From: Methylotenera sp.
GTDB taxonomy: Bacteria > Pseudomonadota > Gammaproteobacteria > Burkholderiales > Methylophilaceae
DNA: 64,000 bases
NCBI GenBank assembly: GCA_002928535.1
Contig: PERG01000007.1
Coordinates: 47,059-111,058, forward strand
Direction: 5' to 3'
Below are positions 25,348 to 33,875 of the stretch, piece after piece. Positions within the stretch are counted from its first letter, which is position 1, and the number at the start of each line of letters is the position of its first letter. The notes under the pieces are model-generated. The model made no database searches and was not told the DNA's origin. It worked only from the letters and a program-made list of their open reading frames with translations. A program made the translations under genes and the position numbers.

Positions 25348-26406
25348 ATGAATATTGCCCCCACCACATTCGCTACACGTTTGATCAGCTGGCAAAAGCA
25401 GTTTGGCCGTCATGATTTACCTTGGCAGAACACGCGCGACCCGTATGCCATTTGGGTGTCTGAAATCATGTTGCAGCAAACCCAGGTCACTGCCGTGATT
25501 GGCTACTATGCCAAATTTATGCAGCGCTTTCCCACTATCGCTGCACTGGCTGCAGCGAGCCAAGAAGAGGTCTTGCAGCACTGGAGCGGCTTAGGCTATT
25601 ACTCGCGGGCGCGCAACCTGCACCAGGCTGCAATCAATATCATGACATTCCATGATGGGGAATTTCCACAGGACTTTGAAACCATCCAGACATTACCGGG
25701 CATTGGCCGTTCCACCGCTGCGGCAATTGCTTCGTTTGCATTTCATCAAGTACAAACAATTTTAGACGGCAATGTAAAAAGAGTACTGGCCCGGCATTTT
25801 TGTATAGAAGGTTGGCCTGGCACCCCTGCGATAGAAAAGCGCTTATGGACACTGGCGGAGACTTTGTTGCCTGAACAGGACATGGTGGCCTATACCCAAG
25901 GACTGATGGATTTAGGGGCGACACTTTGCACCCGCAGCAAACCACAATGTCCAGTGTGCCCAGTAAATACCAGTTGCGAAGCTTTTAAACAATCCCGTGT
26001 CAATCAATTGCCCACGCCCAAGCCGCGTAAAGCCATGCCGGAAAAATCGATCCAGATGTTGATCTTATTGCGTGGAAATGAAGTGATGCTGGAAAAACGG
26101 CCTGCCAAGGGTATATGGGGCGGGTTATGGAGCCTGCCTGAGTTGGAAATAGATGCAGATAGTGCTGCTGTAGTATTGGATCGCTTTGGTACACATACGC
26201 CTGCTCATGCCTCCCCGCCTAAACTCAGCCATGCTTTCACACATTTTAAATTGCATATTCATCCCGTGGCCCTTCATCTGACCCAGCCTAAAATGGCCCA
26301 AGAAATGCCTGGCCAAATATGGCTTAGTCTAGAAGACGCACTAGGTGCAGCCATTCCCACGCCAGTTCGGACTTTATTAGCCAACGTTCAAAAAATAAAT
26401 GTTTAG
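25348..26406 (+). CDS. mutY: A/G-specific adenine glycosylase
   Basis: This base-excision repair enzyme removes adenine mispaired with 8-oxoguanine. The catalytic glutamate is in SEIMLQQTQV (E39) and the catalytic aspartate in ILDGNVKRV (D140), after the helix-hairpin-helix LPGIGRSTAAAI. The [4Fe-4S] cluster cysteines are C194, C201, C204 and C210 (C-x6-C-x2-C-x5-C). A NUDIX-like C-terminal domain (about 230-350) reads 8-oxoguanine. The frame opens further upstream, but the ATG at 25348 gives the standard N-terminus. Confidence 0.96.
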   Translation: MNIAPTTFATRLISWQKQFGRHDLPWQNTRDPYAIWVSEIMLQQTQVTAVIGYYAKFMQRFPTIAALAAASQEEVLQHWSGLGYYSRARNLHQAAINIMTFHDGEFPQDFETIQTLPGIGRSTAAAIASFAFHQVQTILDGNVKRVLARHFCIEGWPGTPAIEKRLWTLAETLLPEQDMVAYTQGLMDLGATLCTRSKPQCPVCPVNTSCEAFKQSRVNQLPTPKPRKAMPEKSIQMLILLRGNEVMLEKRPAKGIWGGLWSLPELEIDADSAAVVLDRFGTHTPAHASPPKLSHAFTHFKLHIHPVALHLTQPKMAQEMPGQIWLSLEDALGAAIPTPVRTLLANVQKINV

Positions 26407-26485
26407 GCAATTGATTGAATTTTTGTCTTTGCACTGTTGTCACAAATGGTACATTACTTAACTAATCAACAATAAGGAGACATTC

Positions 26486-26821
26486 ATGGATACTAATCCA
26501 CTAAATCCACAATCAGCTTTACCAGAAGTGACCAAAGAACAATTGATTGCAGACTTTAAAGTTGTGATTGCAGATGCTGAAGCAATCTTAAAAGCCAGCG
26601 CAAGTCAAAGTGGCGAATCACTGGCTGCATTACGCGATAAAGCGTCTGAATCTTTAGCCGTTGCCAAGGAAAAACTTGCAGAAGCGCAAGCCATGGCTAA
26701 GCAAAAAGGTTTGATTGCGGCAGCAGCAACTGATCGCTATGTACATGAGAGCCCATGGGTTGCGGTTGGTGTTGCTGCGGGCTTAGGACTGGTAGTAGGC
26801 GCGTTGTTGAATCGCCGCTAA
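26486..26821 (+). CDS. DUF883/ElaB-YqjD family protein
   Basis: This is a small helical protein with a single C-terminal membrane helix (SPWVAVGVAAGLGLVVGALL) and the usual end in an arginine pair. E. coli YqjD binds ribosomes at the membrane in stationary phase; that role is inferred here from family only. AAGGAGA lies eight bases before the ATG. It heads a three-gene set with YqjE-like and YqjK-like proteins, as in E. coli. Confidence 0.9.
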   Translation: MDTNPLNPQSALPEVTKEQLIADFKVVIADAEAILKASASQSGESLAALRDKASESLAVAKEKLAEAQAMAKQKGLIAAAATDRYVHESPWVAVGVAAGLGLVVGALLNRR

Positions 26822-26836
26822 TAGGCGACCGACATT

Positions 26837-27205
26837 ATGCCTAACGAAGGACTTATCGCTTCAATACAAAACCTGGCTGGCAGTTTTCTTAGTATCGTTC
26901 AAACGCGTCTGGAACTGGTACGCGTTGAAATTGAGGAGGGTCGCCAGCATCTGGTACGCTTGCTGGTTTTAACCCTGTTCTCAATATTCTGCTTATGTAT
27001 GGGTGTTTTCTTATTGGCGATTCTATTGATCGTGCTGTTTTGGGATACACATCGGGTGCTCGTCATTAGCTTGCTGACCATCTCATTTTTAGCTGCCGGC
27101 AGTGTTTTATGGATGATGACTTTAAATACGCTCAAGCGCATGCCAAAAATGTTTGAAGCGAGCTTGGCTGAATTATTAAGAGATCGCCATCATCTCGGAG
27201 GATAA
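26837..27205 (+). CDS. YqjE-family (holin superfamily III-like) membrane protein
   Basis: This 122-residue protein has an amphipathic N-terminal helix (SIQNLAGSFLSIVQTRLELVRVEIEEGRQ) and two membrane helices (about 45-70 and 75-97). This is the YqjE arrangement. It follows the DUF883 gene by 15 bases and precedes the YqjK-like gene by two, so it is surely in one operon. Its function is unknown. Confidence 0.88.
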   Translation: MPNEGLIASIQNLAGSFLSIVQTRLELVRVEIEEGRQHLVRLLVLTLFSIFCLCMGVFLLAILLIVLFWDTHRVLVISLLTISFLAAGSVLWMMTLNTLKRMPKMFEASLAELLRDRHHLGG

Positions 27206-27207
27206 AA

Positions 27208-27543
27208 ATGGATAAACGGTTAAATATGTTAGCGAAGCGACGACATTTACTCTTAACCCAAGCTGCTATCCAACGGGAATTACTCATGGATGAATTAGCG
27301 CCTTGGCAAGCTAGACTCGCGATGGCTGAGAAGGGGCTCTCTGCAGTGCGCTACGTAAAAAGTCACCCGACCTTATTGATAGGTGGCTTAGCTTTATTTG
27401 GGTTATTACGCCCCGGCGCCAGTCTCCTTGGGCGGGGCCGAGCCGCTAAATGGTTACATACTGGTCTTGCTACTGTAAAAATTGCCCGCAAGCTCTATAG
27501 CATGCTACCTAAGAAGCCCCTACCACCTCAAGTAGTTAAGTAA
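27208..27543 (+). CDS. YqjK-like protein
   Basis: This is the third gene of the DUF883-YqjE-YqjK set. It has a basic N-terminal helix (MDKRLNMLAKRRHLLLTQAA) and a hydrophobic segment near 68-85 (HPTLLIGGLALFGLLRPG). GGAGGA lies five bases before the ATG, overlapping the end of the previous gene. The assignment rests more on order and pattern than on conserved motifs. Confidence 0.75.
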   Translation: MDKRLNMLAKRRHLLLTQAAIQRELLMDELAPWQARLAMAEKGLSAVRYVKSHPTLLIGGLALFGLLRPGASLLGRGRAAKWLHTGLATVKIARKLYSMLPKKPLPPQVVK

Positions 27544-27554
27544 TTGCAGTAAAC

Positions 27555-27581
27555 AAAAAAGCGGCCTAGGCCGCTTTTTTT
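27555..27581. terminator. Bidirectional terminator between the YqjK-like and Fae-like genes
   Basis: AAAAAAGCGGCC-TA-GGCCGCTTTTTT serves both convergent genes. Confidence 0.9.
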
Positions 27582-27636
27582 ATTTAGATCAATATCACAG
27601 CAGTCTGTTATTTGCTGTTAATGACCATGTTGGTCT

Positions 27637-28188
27637 TTATTTTTGATCCCAAGAATCTTCCCACATACAGTGTTTGATTTTGTGACGGTTTGCAATTAAC
27701 TCATCAATGCTAGGCTCATCATTTAAAGCGCGTTTAATGGCCAATTTGGTTGCATCATAGTTATTTTTGTACATATCGGCTTTGTCTAGCTTGCCTTCTT
27801 TTTCCAAAGCGATACAGCCCGGGTCAATCCAAACCAGGCTGATAATGCACAAATCATTCACTTGGTCTTTAGGGATGATGCCTTCAATAACACAGTCAAG
27901 GATCGCGTCAGCGGTAGCCGCTTGCACAACACCACCGAACAAACTTACGTCAGTACTGCCTTTCAAAGTCACTTTAGGGACTGTCATACATACTGGACGT
28001 ACCAACTGGTTGATGTCGCGTACAGCGAACATCGCAGTATGGCCTTTGCTTTGCGCCATCAGATTGGCAAAGGCTTGGCCTACTGGACCATCAGTCGCAC
28101 CGATTAAGATTTCCGGCATTGCTGCTGTAACGTCTTTACCTTCAGAATAAACGGTGGCTTCACCTGCTTTGAAAATGATTTTTGACAT
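27637..28188 (-). CDS. Formaldehyde-activating enzyme (Fae) paralogue, active-site His missing
   Basis: Fae enzymes condense formaldehyde with tetrahydromethanopterin in methylotrophs. The fold is recognisable: ILIGATDGPVGQAFAN, VTLKGSTDVSLFGGVVQAA, AVxEGIIP-like CVIEGIIPKDQVNDL and NYDATKLAIKRALNDEP. In the founding enzyme a histidine (His17 of Methylobacterium Fae), thought to act in catalysis, lies just before the first glycine motif. Here that position aligns with methionine (M24). This matches the divergent Fae2/Fae3 group that methylotrophs carry beside true Fae. Its activity is uncertain. It stands alone, convergent with the YqjK-like gene, and has a GAGAGA ribosome site. Confidence 0.85.
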   Translation of the reverse strand: MSKIIFKAGEATVYSEGKDVTAAMPEILIGATDGPVGQAFANLMAQSKGHTAMFAVRDINQLVRPVCMTVPKVTLKGSTDVSLFGGVVQAATADAILDCVIEGIIPKDQVNDLCIISLVWIDPGCIALEKEGKLDKADMYKNNYDATKLAIKRALNDEPSIDELIANRHKIKHCMWEDSWDQK

Positions 28189-28269
28189 AAGATTTCTCTC
28201 AAATACATGAATAAAAAGCTATTTTAGCAAATGCGCGCCATCACTACCAATGCAACTTTGCTAAATTAC

Positions 28270-28701
28270 TTATTTAGCTAACTGCAATTGCATATCCACA
28301 TGCGGGATATTGGCGTCTTGATAGATACCGCTGGTAGCTTCAAAGCCGGCTTGCTCATAAAAACTGATCGCATGGGTTTGCGCGGTGAGCTTAACGACGG
28401 GGGTGCCCTGTGCCTGACAAATAGCCACTGCCTTAGTCAACAATGCCTGACCCACGCCACATCCACGCCACGGTTTAACCACCGCCATGCGGCCGATTTT
28501 CTTGAAATCAATAATCCGTGCACAACCAACGGGTTGGTCGCCTGAGATGGCTAAAAGATGCACTGCTACGGCATCGATCTCATCCCATTCAAACGCAGGG
28601 TCGACTTCCTGCTCCTCTACAAACACTTCTTGCCGTATGGCGGTTAATTGTGGTGCATGGCTTTCCCATGTCACCTGTAACACTTGAAATTCGGCTGACA
28701 T
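28270..28701 (-). CDS. GNAT-family N-acetyltransferase
   Basis: This has the acetyl-CoA fold with the ElaA-like pattern: IRQEVFVEEQEVD near the start, VGCARIID, the acetyl-CoA loop RGCGVGQALL, then FYEQAGF and IPHVDM. The substrate is unknown. It is 143 residues. It lies upstream of the Fae paralogue on the same strand (81 bases), but no operon link is evident. Confidence 0.87.
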   Translation of the reverse strand: MSAEFQVLQVTWESHAPQLTAIRQEVFVEEQEVDPAFEWDEIDAVAVHLLAISGDQPVGCARIIDFKKIGRMAVVKPWRGCGVGQALLTKAVAICQAQGTPVVKLTAQTHAISFYEQAGFEATSGIYQDANIPHVDMQLQLAK

Positions 28702-28870
28702 TTTTTAAACGTTCCTACTGGTGAGGTTAATCGCAAACACACTCAAAAGCTGAAGCTGCAAACTTGCAGTCTAAAACAGTTCAGTGCATCATGCATCTTT
28801 GGTTTTGATTTGATAATTAACTTCAACTCACTATTCCATTAACTTTTCGCATTCATTCAAAGGTTTTCTT

Positions 28871-29266
28871 ATGCAAAATTATCAAACGGCTATTGCCCGC
28901 ATCCTGCTTTCCCTGGTCTTCCTTGGCACCGTTATTTTACGTTTAATGGTCATCACCAGCCAACCGAATGGCTATATGGATTATCAAGTTTCCTTAGGTC
29001 AGGTAGGGCTGCCAGGCATATTCGCTCCATTATTAATCTTGGTGCAACTGGTTGCAGGTATCGGATTATTAGTTGGTTTTAAAACCCGCTTTTTTGCCTA
29101 TGTATTAGCCGTTTTAGCAATTTTCCTTGCCATCGTATTAGGCCGTTTTGATTTCCAATCCATGTTCATTTACCTCGGTATTGCCGGTGGTATGCTCATG
29201 TTAGCGACTTATCCCAAAACCGGCTTAAGTATAGATAACCGTGTGAAAAAAGATCATATTTTCTAA
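28871..29266 (+). CDS. DoxX-family membrane protein
   Basis: This four-helix membrane protein of 131 residues belongs to the DoxX family. The first helix region is AIARILLSLVFLGTVIL, and the family block PLLILVQLVAGIGLLVGFKTR forms helix 2-3. DoxX proteins are linked to redox or sulfur metabolism in some species; here only the family is supported. AAAGG lies before the ATG. It is followed by a terminator. Confidence 0.82.
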   Translation: MQNYQTAIARILLSLVFLGTVILRLMVITSQPNGYMDYQVSLGQVGLPGIFAPLLILVQLVAGIGLLVGFKTRFFAYVLAVLAIFLAIVLGRFDFQSMFIYLGIAGGMLMLATYPKTGLSIDNRVKKDHIF

Positions 29267-29300
29267 TACATAGTATGTGTAAGAAATAAAAGTACACATC

Positions 29301-29328
29301 AAAAAAGCGGCTTATGGCCGCTTTTTTT
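29301..29328. terminator. Bidirectional terminator after the DoxX gene
   Basis: AAAAAAGCGGC-TTATG-GCCGCTTTTTT lies between convergent DoxX and metallo-hydrolase genes. Confidence 0.88.
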
Positions 29329-29335
29329 ATTGCGC

Positions 29336-30307
29336 TTACTCCCACTCCAGATGCGGATAAATCGTATTAATGTTGCGACGATTGGTGGTATTGAATAATT
29401 GCCATTGGCTTTGTTCACTCGCAGCGGCTTTATCCATCGTCGCTTCCATGCTTTCACCTTTTTTTATTGCTTGGCGAATATCTGCCAGCAATACTTTAAG
29501 ATAATGCTGCTCTTTGTCCAATGCGGCCGTCCAATCCTGCGTGACCGGACCATGGCCGGGAATGACTTGCTTCGCCATATAGGTTTTTAACTGGTCAATA
29601 GCGGCAATCAAGCCTTTAATGTCACCCTCAATCACCGGTGTACGCTCAATGAACAGTAAATCACCGGTCCATAGGCTGCCGGTTTTATTATCCAGAAGCG
29701 TAATATCGGTGTTGGTATGGGCTGGCGGGAAAGCTGTTAATGTTAAAAGACGATCGCCCAGATCGAGGCTTAAAGTATCTTTCACCACCACATCCGGCTT
29801 AACGATGTCAGCACCTTTAGCCGCATCGCCCATGTATTGTTTGTTAATGCGGGCGTAGTTTTCACGGCGCAATTCCATGGCATTGGCCAGTTTCTCATGG
29901 CCGACAAATTGGGGTTTATCTTGTATAAAGGCCGCATTGCCAAAAATATGGTCAGGATGCACATGGGTATTAATCACGTACAGGATAGGCAACGCAGTCA
30001 CTTTTTTGATTGCTGTTCGCAATTGCTGGCCGATCTGCAGATTACCACCGGTATCGATTACCGCGACGCCCTTGCTGCCAACAATAAAGCTGATATTGCA
30101 GATATCTCCTTGGTAGCCTTCAGCGATATCTAGATGCTGACCATGATGGACATAAATGCCATTACCGACATTTTCCATGGTTATTCCCGTTGATGTAATT
30201 GCAGCCGATTTAGTATCGGCGTGGGCACAACCCACCAGGAATAAGCCCGCCAGCGCTATAAGCTGTACACGGATTATCCAATGTTGATACAAGCGATCAA
30301 ATCCCAT
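29336..30307 (-). CDS. Exported metallo-beta-lactamase-fold hydrolase (quinoprotein relay/SoxH type)
   Basis: This is a zinc hydrolase of the metallo-beta-lactamase fold. The metal motif is HVHPDH (H115, H117, D119, H120), then GHEKLAN, PPAHTNTD, TGDLLF and IPGHGPV. The N-terminus has a signal with lipobox LVGC (C27), so it is probably a periplasm-facing lipoprotein. The HVHPDH-x-GNAAF pattern matches hydrolases found near PQQ-dependent dehydrogenases in methylotrophs, whose reaction is not settled. It is divergent from a cytochrome b561 gene 108 bases away. Confidence 0.85.
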   Translation of the reverse strand: MGFDRLYQHWIIRVQLIALAGLFLVGCAHADTKSAAITSTGITMENVGNGIYVHHGQHLDIAEGYQGDICNISFIVGSKGVAVIDTGGNLQIGQQLRTAIKKVTALPILYVINTHVHPDHIFGNAAFIQDKPQFVGHEKLANAMELRRENYARINKQYMGDAAKGADIVKPDVVVKDTLSLDLGDRLLTLTAFPPAHTNTDITLLDNKTGSLWTGDLLFIERTPVIEGDIKGLIAAIDQLKTYMAKQVIPGHGPVTQDWTAALDKEQHYLKVLLADIRQAIKKGESMEATMDKAAASEQSQWQLFNTTNRRNINTIYPHLEWE

Positions 30308-30415
30308 AGAGACCTACTTTCTGGAAAATATTGCAGTAACTGACTAGGCTAATGATAATATCTCATATCCGATTTTCATGTGGCTTAGCCACGCTATCCA
30401 ATTTGAGGATTTTGC

Positions 30416-31012
30416 ATGATGAATGGCGATTTACGTTATACAAAAACTGCGGTGGTGCTGCATTGGCTGATTGCCATTGGCATTTTTTCGATGTTTGCAT
30501 TAGGCTGGTTCATGAGCGGCTTACCCAAAGAAGCCCCCAAACAAACCGCTTATGATTTATTCAACTGGGGCATTTATACTTGGCAAATGACAGAGCCTGT
30601 TTCTCCCAGGACTTTTTATTACAATTTGCATAAATCCATAGGCGTAACCCTTCTGGCCATAATTGCAATTCGGATATTGTGGCGTATCACCCACAAGCCA
30701 CCTCCATACGTAAGCACCCTTAAAGCTTGGGAAAGAAAGCTAGCTACCGGCACCCATCATTTGCTTTATTTGCTCATGATTGCCCTGCCGGTAAGTGGCC
30801 TTGTGATGAGTGCTTACAGTAAATACGGTGTGAAATGGTTCGGCATCCCTTTTATCAAAGGCCTGGATAATAATGCCATGCGTGAGTTTTATCTTGAAGT
30901 GCATGAAGCCGTCGGGATTATTGTGCTGTTGGTGGTGATTCTGCATATAGCAGGTGCGCTCAAACATAAATTCATCGACAAAGATGACACCATGAAACGC
31001 ATGTCTCTGTAG
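30416..31012 (+). CDS. Cytochrome b561 family di-heme membrane protein
   Basis: This four-helix inner-membrane protein carries electrons between quinol and a periplasmic or superoxide acceptor. The likely b-heme ligands H16, H72, H114 or H115, and H163 fall in the four helices. GAGG lies before the tandem ATGATG. It sits back to back with the exported metallo-hydrolase, which suggests joint control. It is followed by a terminator. Confidence 0.9.
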   Translation: MMNGDLRYTKTAVVLHWLIAIGIFSMFALGWFMSGLPKEAPKQTAYDLFNWGIYTWQMTEPVSPRTFYYNLHKSIGVTLLAIIAIRILWRITHKPPPYVSTLKAWERKLATGTHHLLYLLMIALPVSGLVMSAYSKYGVKWFGIPFIKGLDNNAMREFYLEVHEAVGIIVLLVVILHIAGALKHKFIDKDDTMKRMSL

Positions 31013-31031
31013 ATATTCCCTGTAAATATTT

Positions 31032-31056
31032 AAAGCCCTCAATTGAGGGCTTTTTT
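31032..31056. terminator. Terminator after the cytochrome b561 gene
   Basis: AAAGCCCTC-AATT-GAGGGCTTTTTT lies between the convergent b561 and EAL genes. Confidence 0.88.
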
Positions 31057-31083
31057 AATAGGTAACTGGAAGTGCTCAACTAC

Positions 31084-32388
31084 TTATTTTGGCAACCCTA
31101 CTTCCCGACCACTACTGCCGCGCCACTCTACATCACAGCAAAGCACACTTAGTTTTCCATCCAGTTGAAAAGTGGCAGACAAAGTAACGCACAATCGCGA
31201 GCTGGCAACAGACAGATAAGGTCGGCTTATTTGTAACTCTCCGGGCTGGAACATGGCGCGATAATGGTAAGGCTTACGCGACCAATCGGCGCCATCCGCG
31301 TTTTCTAATGGCAGGAATGGGGTGAGGGCGGCCAAGCGCTTCGCCACCATGCTGGCACCAAGCTGCTTACCGTGAGCATCAATGACATAACAACGATCGA
31401 CCTTTTCCATATCAATCAAGGAAGCACATGCAGATTGCATGGGGCGACTTTCAGCCAAGTGTTGCAGTGCCAATTTAAATTCAGCCATGTAAGGCCGCAG
31501 CTCATCCATAGAGACTGAAGGTTTCTTGTCAGCAAGTTCTCCAATACCACCATCACCATGCTGTAACGGCGCGGGTGTGGGCATGGCGAAATAAAAGCCC
31601 TGCACTAGGTCAGCGTTACTATCTAAAGCGATGATGGCTTGCTCTCGACTTTCCACCCCCTCGATCAGTGCTAGGCTGCCCGACTCATGGATGAGTGCCA
31701 CGGTTGCTCGCAGGATTCGACGCGCCTTGTCATTAATCTCAGCAGCGGCAATCATTTTTCGATCCAGTTTGACAATGTCGGGGCTTACGCGCCATATCCG
31801 CTCAATATCAGAGGCTTCTGCGCCAAAGTCGTCTATAGCGATTAAACAGCCTAAATCCCGATAAAATTTTACGGCTTCGTCTAGTAGCTCGGCATCAGGA
31901 ATGACGCCTTCGACGATTTCGACCACTACCTGCTTAGGAGAAATGCCATAGCTCGCCATCAACTCTGCGAAAAATGGCCCATGATCGCGCCGACGATTAA
32001 TGACCTGTGCCGACACATTGAGGAACAACCAGTGGTTATTGATTTGGGCTAACTGGTAATTGTGCAGGTGGATAGTACGGCACAAACGATCCAGAAATAC
32101 GCATTGTGCATCGCTAATATGGCGGCCGTCCCCATTAAACACTTGCATTGGTGAAATATTCTTTCCTTCCAATTTAGTTGCACGCAACAATCCTTCATGG
32201 CCCACTATTCTTCTATGTGGCAAGCTGTAAATAGGTTGAAATGCGCTGTCCAGCCGTTTGTCACCAAAATAGCCGTATACACGCTCATCCTTCGCATTTA
32301 TGGACTGCTTGATATAGCTGAGTGAAGCAAGATCTACGGGAGCAGCCACCTCTATTTCAAGTGCTAGCGCCGTGGAAATGTTTAACAT
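31084..32388 (-). CDS. EAL-domain cyclic-di-GMP phosphodiesterase
   Basis: This protein hydrolyses the second messenger c-di-GMP. The EAL motif appears as EGLLR (65-69). The metal and catalytic residues are also present: NVSAQV, VEIVEG, IDDFGAE, VKLDRK, IEGVES and VQGFYF. The enzyme is therefore probably active. The C-terminal 140 residues include YVIDAHGKQLGASM, resembling a PDC/Cache-like sensor fold. No membrane helix is visible, so it is likely cytoplasmic. A terminator-like hairpin lies only 15 bases before its start codon. Confidence 0.9.
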   Translation of the reverse strand: MLNISTALALEIEVAAPVDLASLSYIKQSINAKDERVYGYFGDKRLDSAFQPIYSLPHRRIVGHEGLLRATKLEGKNISPMQVFNGDGRHISDAQCVFLDRLCRTIHLHNYQLAQINNHWLFLNVSAQVINRRRDHGPFFAELMASYGISPKQVVVEIVEGVIPDAELLDEAVKFYRDLGCLIAIDDFGAEASDIERIWRVSPDIVKLDRKMIAAAEINDKARRILRATVALIHESGSLALIEGVESREQAIIALDSNADLVQGFYFAMPTPAPLQHGDGGIGELADKKPSVSMDELRPYMAEFKLALQHLAESRPMQSACASLIDMEKVDRCYVIDAHGKQLGASMVAKRLAALTPFLPLENADGADWSRKPYHYRAMFQPGELQISRPYLSVASSRLCVTLSATFQLDGKLSVLCCDVEWRGSSGREVGLPK

Positions 32389-32402
32389 AATGTGAGCCCC
32401 AT

Positions 32403-32438
32403 AAAAAAACGCCTACTTGGCGTATGCCAAATAGACGT
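32403..32438 (-). terminator. Terminator or attenuator immediately before the EAL gene
   Basis: On minus-strand RNA the arms ACGUCUAUUUGGC and GCCAAGUAGGCGU pair over 13 positions, counting two G-U pairs, around AUAC. Seven U residues follow. It lies 15 bases before the EAL start codon, so it either stops readthrough from hemE or regulates EAL transcription. Confidence 0.7.
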
Positions 32439-32544
32439 CTTTGTCTTTGTACTTTATTATTATCAAGCCCTACGTTGGGCAAAGTCACTACGTTTTAAGC
32501 AAGTCTCATACCATATCTTTTTAGGGCTTGTCCTTGCAGGTATT

Positions 32545-32605
32545 AAAAAATCAAACACTATCGTAATGAATGTCCTACACACTCTAGGACTGGAATTGAT
32601 TTTTT
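32545..32605. repeat. Nested inverted repeat between hemE and the EAL gene
   Basis: AAAAAATCAA (32545-32554) pairs with TTGATTTTTT (32596-32605). Inside them GTCCTA and TAGGAC pair around CACACTC. On the minus strand the outer arm ends in a T-run, so it may act as the hemE terminator. The 344-base gap has no convincing gene. Confidence 0.5.
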
Positions 32606-32732
32606 ATCTCTAAACGGGAATAAAGATGGACTGGGCGTATAAGTGCTATAAGGGTGCATCCACTCTCACACCATTGCCTAACATGGTGCATGATCTAAAT
32701 AGCTGTGCACTGGTAACTGTTACCCAATTAAA

Positions 32733-33797
32733 TCAAGTGTGATATTGCTGGCTAAGCGCCCTGACCGCATTTAACATACATGCTGCGTTTTCTGGTGGCG
32801 TCCACTGTGTGATGCCATGGCCAAGGTTGAACACATGACCACTGCCTTGGCCGTAGCTCGCCAAGATATTAGCCACTTCTTTTTCAATAGCTTCTGGGGT
32901 AGAGAGCAAAATCGCCGGGTCTAGGTTACCTTGCAGCGCAACTTTATTACCTACACGCTGGCGTGCTGACCCAATATCTACAGTCCAATCCAAGCCCAAA
33001 GCATCTGCACCAATTTCCGCCTGTGCTTCCAGCCATAAGGCACCGCCCTTGGTGAATACGATGCGCGGTACGATGCGGCCATCATGTTCACGTGTCAGGC
33101 CGTTAACAATCTTTTGCATATAATTCAGGGAAAACTCTCTGTAAGCATTGTGCGAGAGGGCACCACCCCAGGAGTCGAAAATCATCACGGCCTGTGCACC
33201 GGCTGCGATTTGCGCGTTCAGGTATTGAATGACGGTTTGTGCCGTGGTTTCCAAGATATGGTGTAGTAAATCTTGCCTTGCATAAGCCATTTTCTTAATA
33301 TTAAGAAAATCTGTACCGCCTTTGCCTTCTACCATATAGGTCGCAAGTGTCCACGGGCTGCCGGAGAAACCAATCAATGGCACGCGGCCATTAATCGTTT
33401 TGCGGATCTGGCTGACCGCATCGAATACGTATTGCAGCTTAGCCATGTCCGGCACGGTTAACTTTAGGATATCCGCTTCTTCACGCAAAGTGCGTTCAAA
33501 CTTTGGACCTTCGCCTTCTTCAAAGTACAGGCCCAGACCCATGGCATCCGGCACAGTCAGAATATCTGAGAAAAGAATCGAAGCATCCAGCAGCGGATAC
33601 CGGTCTAGCGGTTGCAACGTCACTTCAGTAGCAAAGTCAGGGCTTTTGCATAACTGCAAGAAACTGCCGGCGGTTTTACGGCTTTCGCGATACTCAGGTA
33701 AATAGCGGCCAGCCTGACGCATCATCCATACTGGGGTGTAATCCGTTGGTTGACGCATCAGTGCTTTTAAGAAAGTATCGTTTTGTAATTGATTCAT
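32733..33797 (-). CDS. hemE: Uroporphyrinogen decarboxylase
   Basis: This cytosolic enzyme removes four acetate carboxyls from uroporphyrinogen III in heme synthesis. The N-terminal signature [16 protein letters not shown] and the later blocks [12 protein letters not shown] and [13 protein letters not shown] are diagnostic. The C-terminus [16 protein letters not shown] is also typical. Length (354 residues) is normal. It is downstream of gltBD on the same strand but separated by a terminator. Confidence 0.98.
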   Translation of the reverse strand: MNQLQNDTFLKALMRQPTDYTPVWMMRQAGRYLPEYRESRKTAGSFLQLCKSPDFATEVTLQPLDRYPLLDASILFSDILTVPDAMGLGLYFEEGEGPKFERTLREEADILKLTVPDMAKLQYVFDAVSQIRKTINGRVPLIGFSGSPWTLATYMVEGKGGTDFLNIKKMAYARQDLLHHILETTAQTVIQYLNAQIAAGAQAVMIFDSWGGALSHNAYREFSLNYMQKIVNGLTREHDGRIVPRIVFTKGGALWLEAQAEIGADALGLDWTVDIGSARQRVGNKVALQGNLDPAILLSTPEAIEKEVANILASYGQGSGHVFNLGHGITQWTPPENAACMLNAVRALSQQYHT

Positions 33798-33812
33798 AAT
33801 TTACTGCCTAAT

Positions 33813-33855
33813 AAAAAAGGATACAAAGCAGTTTAACTTTGCATCCTTTGTTTTT
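33813..33855 (-). terminator. Terminator between gltD and hemE
   Basis: On the minus strand AAAGGATGCAAAG pairs with CTTTGTATCCTTT, followed by T residues. It lies 21 bases beyond the gltD stop and 16 before the hemE start, so it insulates heme synthesis from the gltBD unit. Confidence 0.75.
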
Positions 33856-33875
33856 GTAGCTAACTTTTAAACCTA

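Noticed and set aside
32626..32742. 38-codon plus-strand frame with a GGGAATAAAG leader, overlapping the end of hemE
   Set aside because: It has no hydrophobic or motif pattern, overlaps the convergent hemE stop codon, and lies in a structured gap; chance is more likely.
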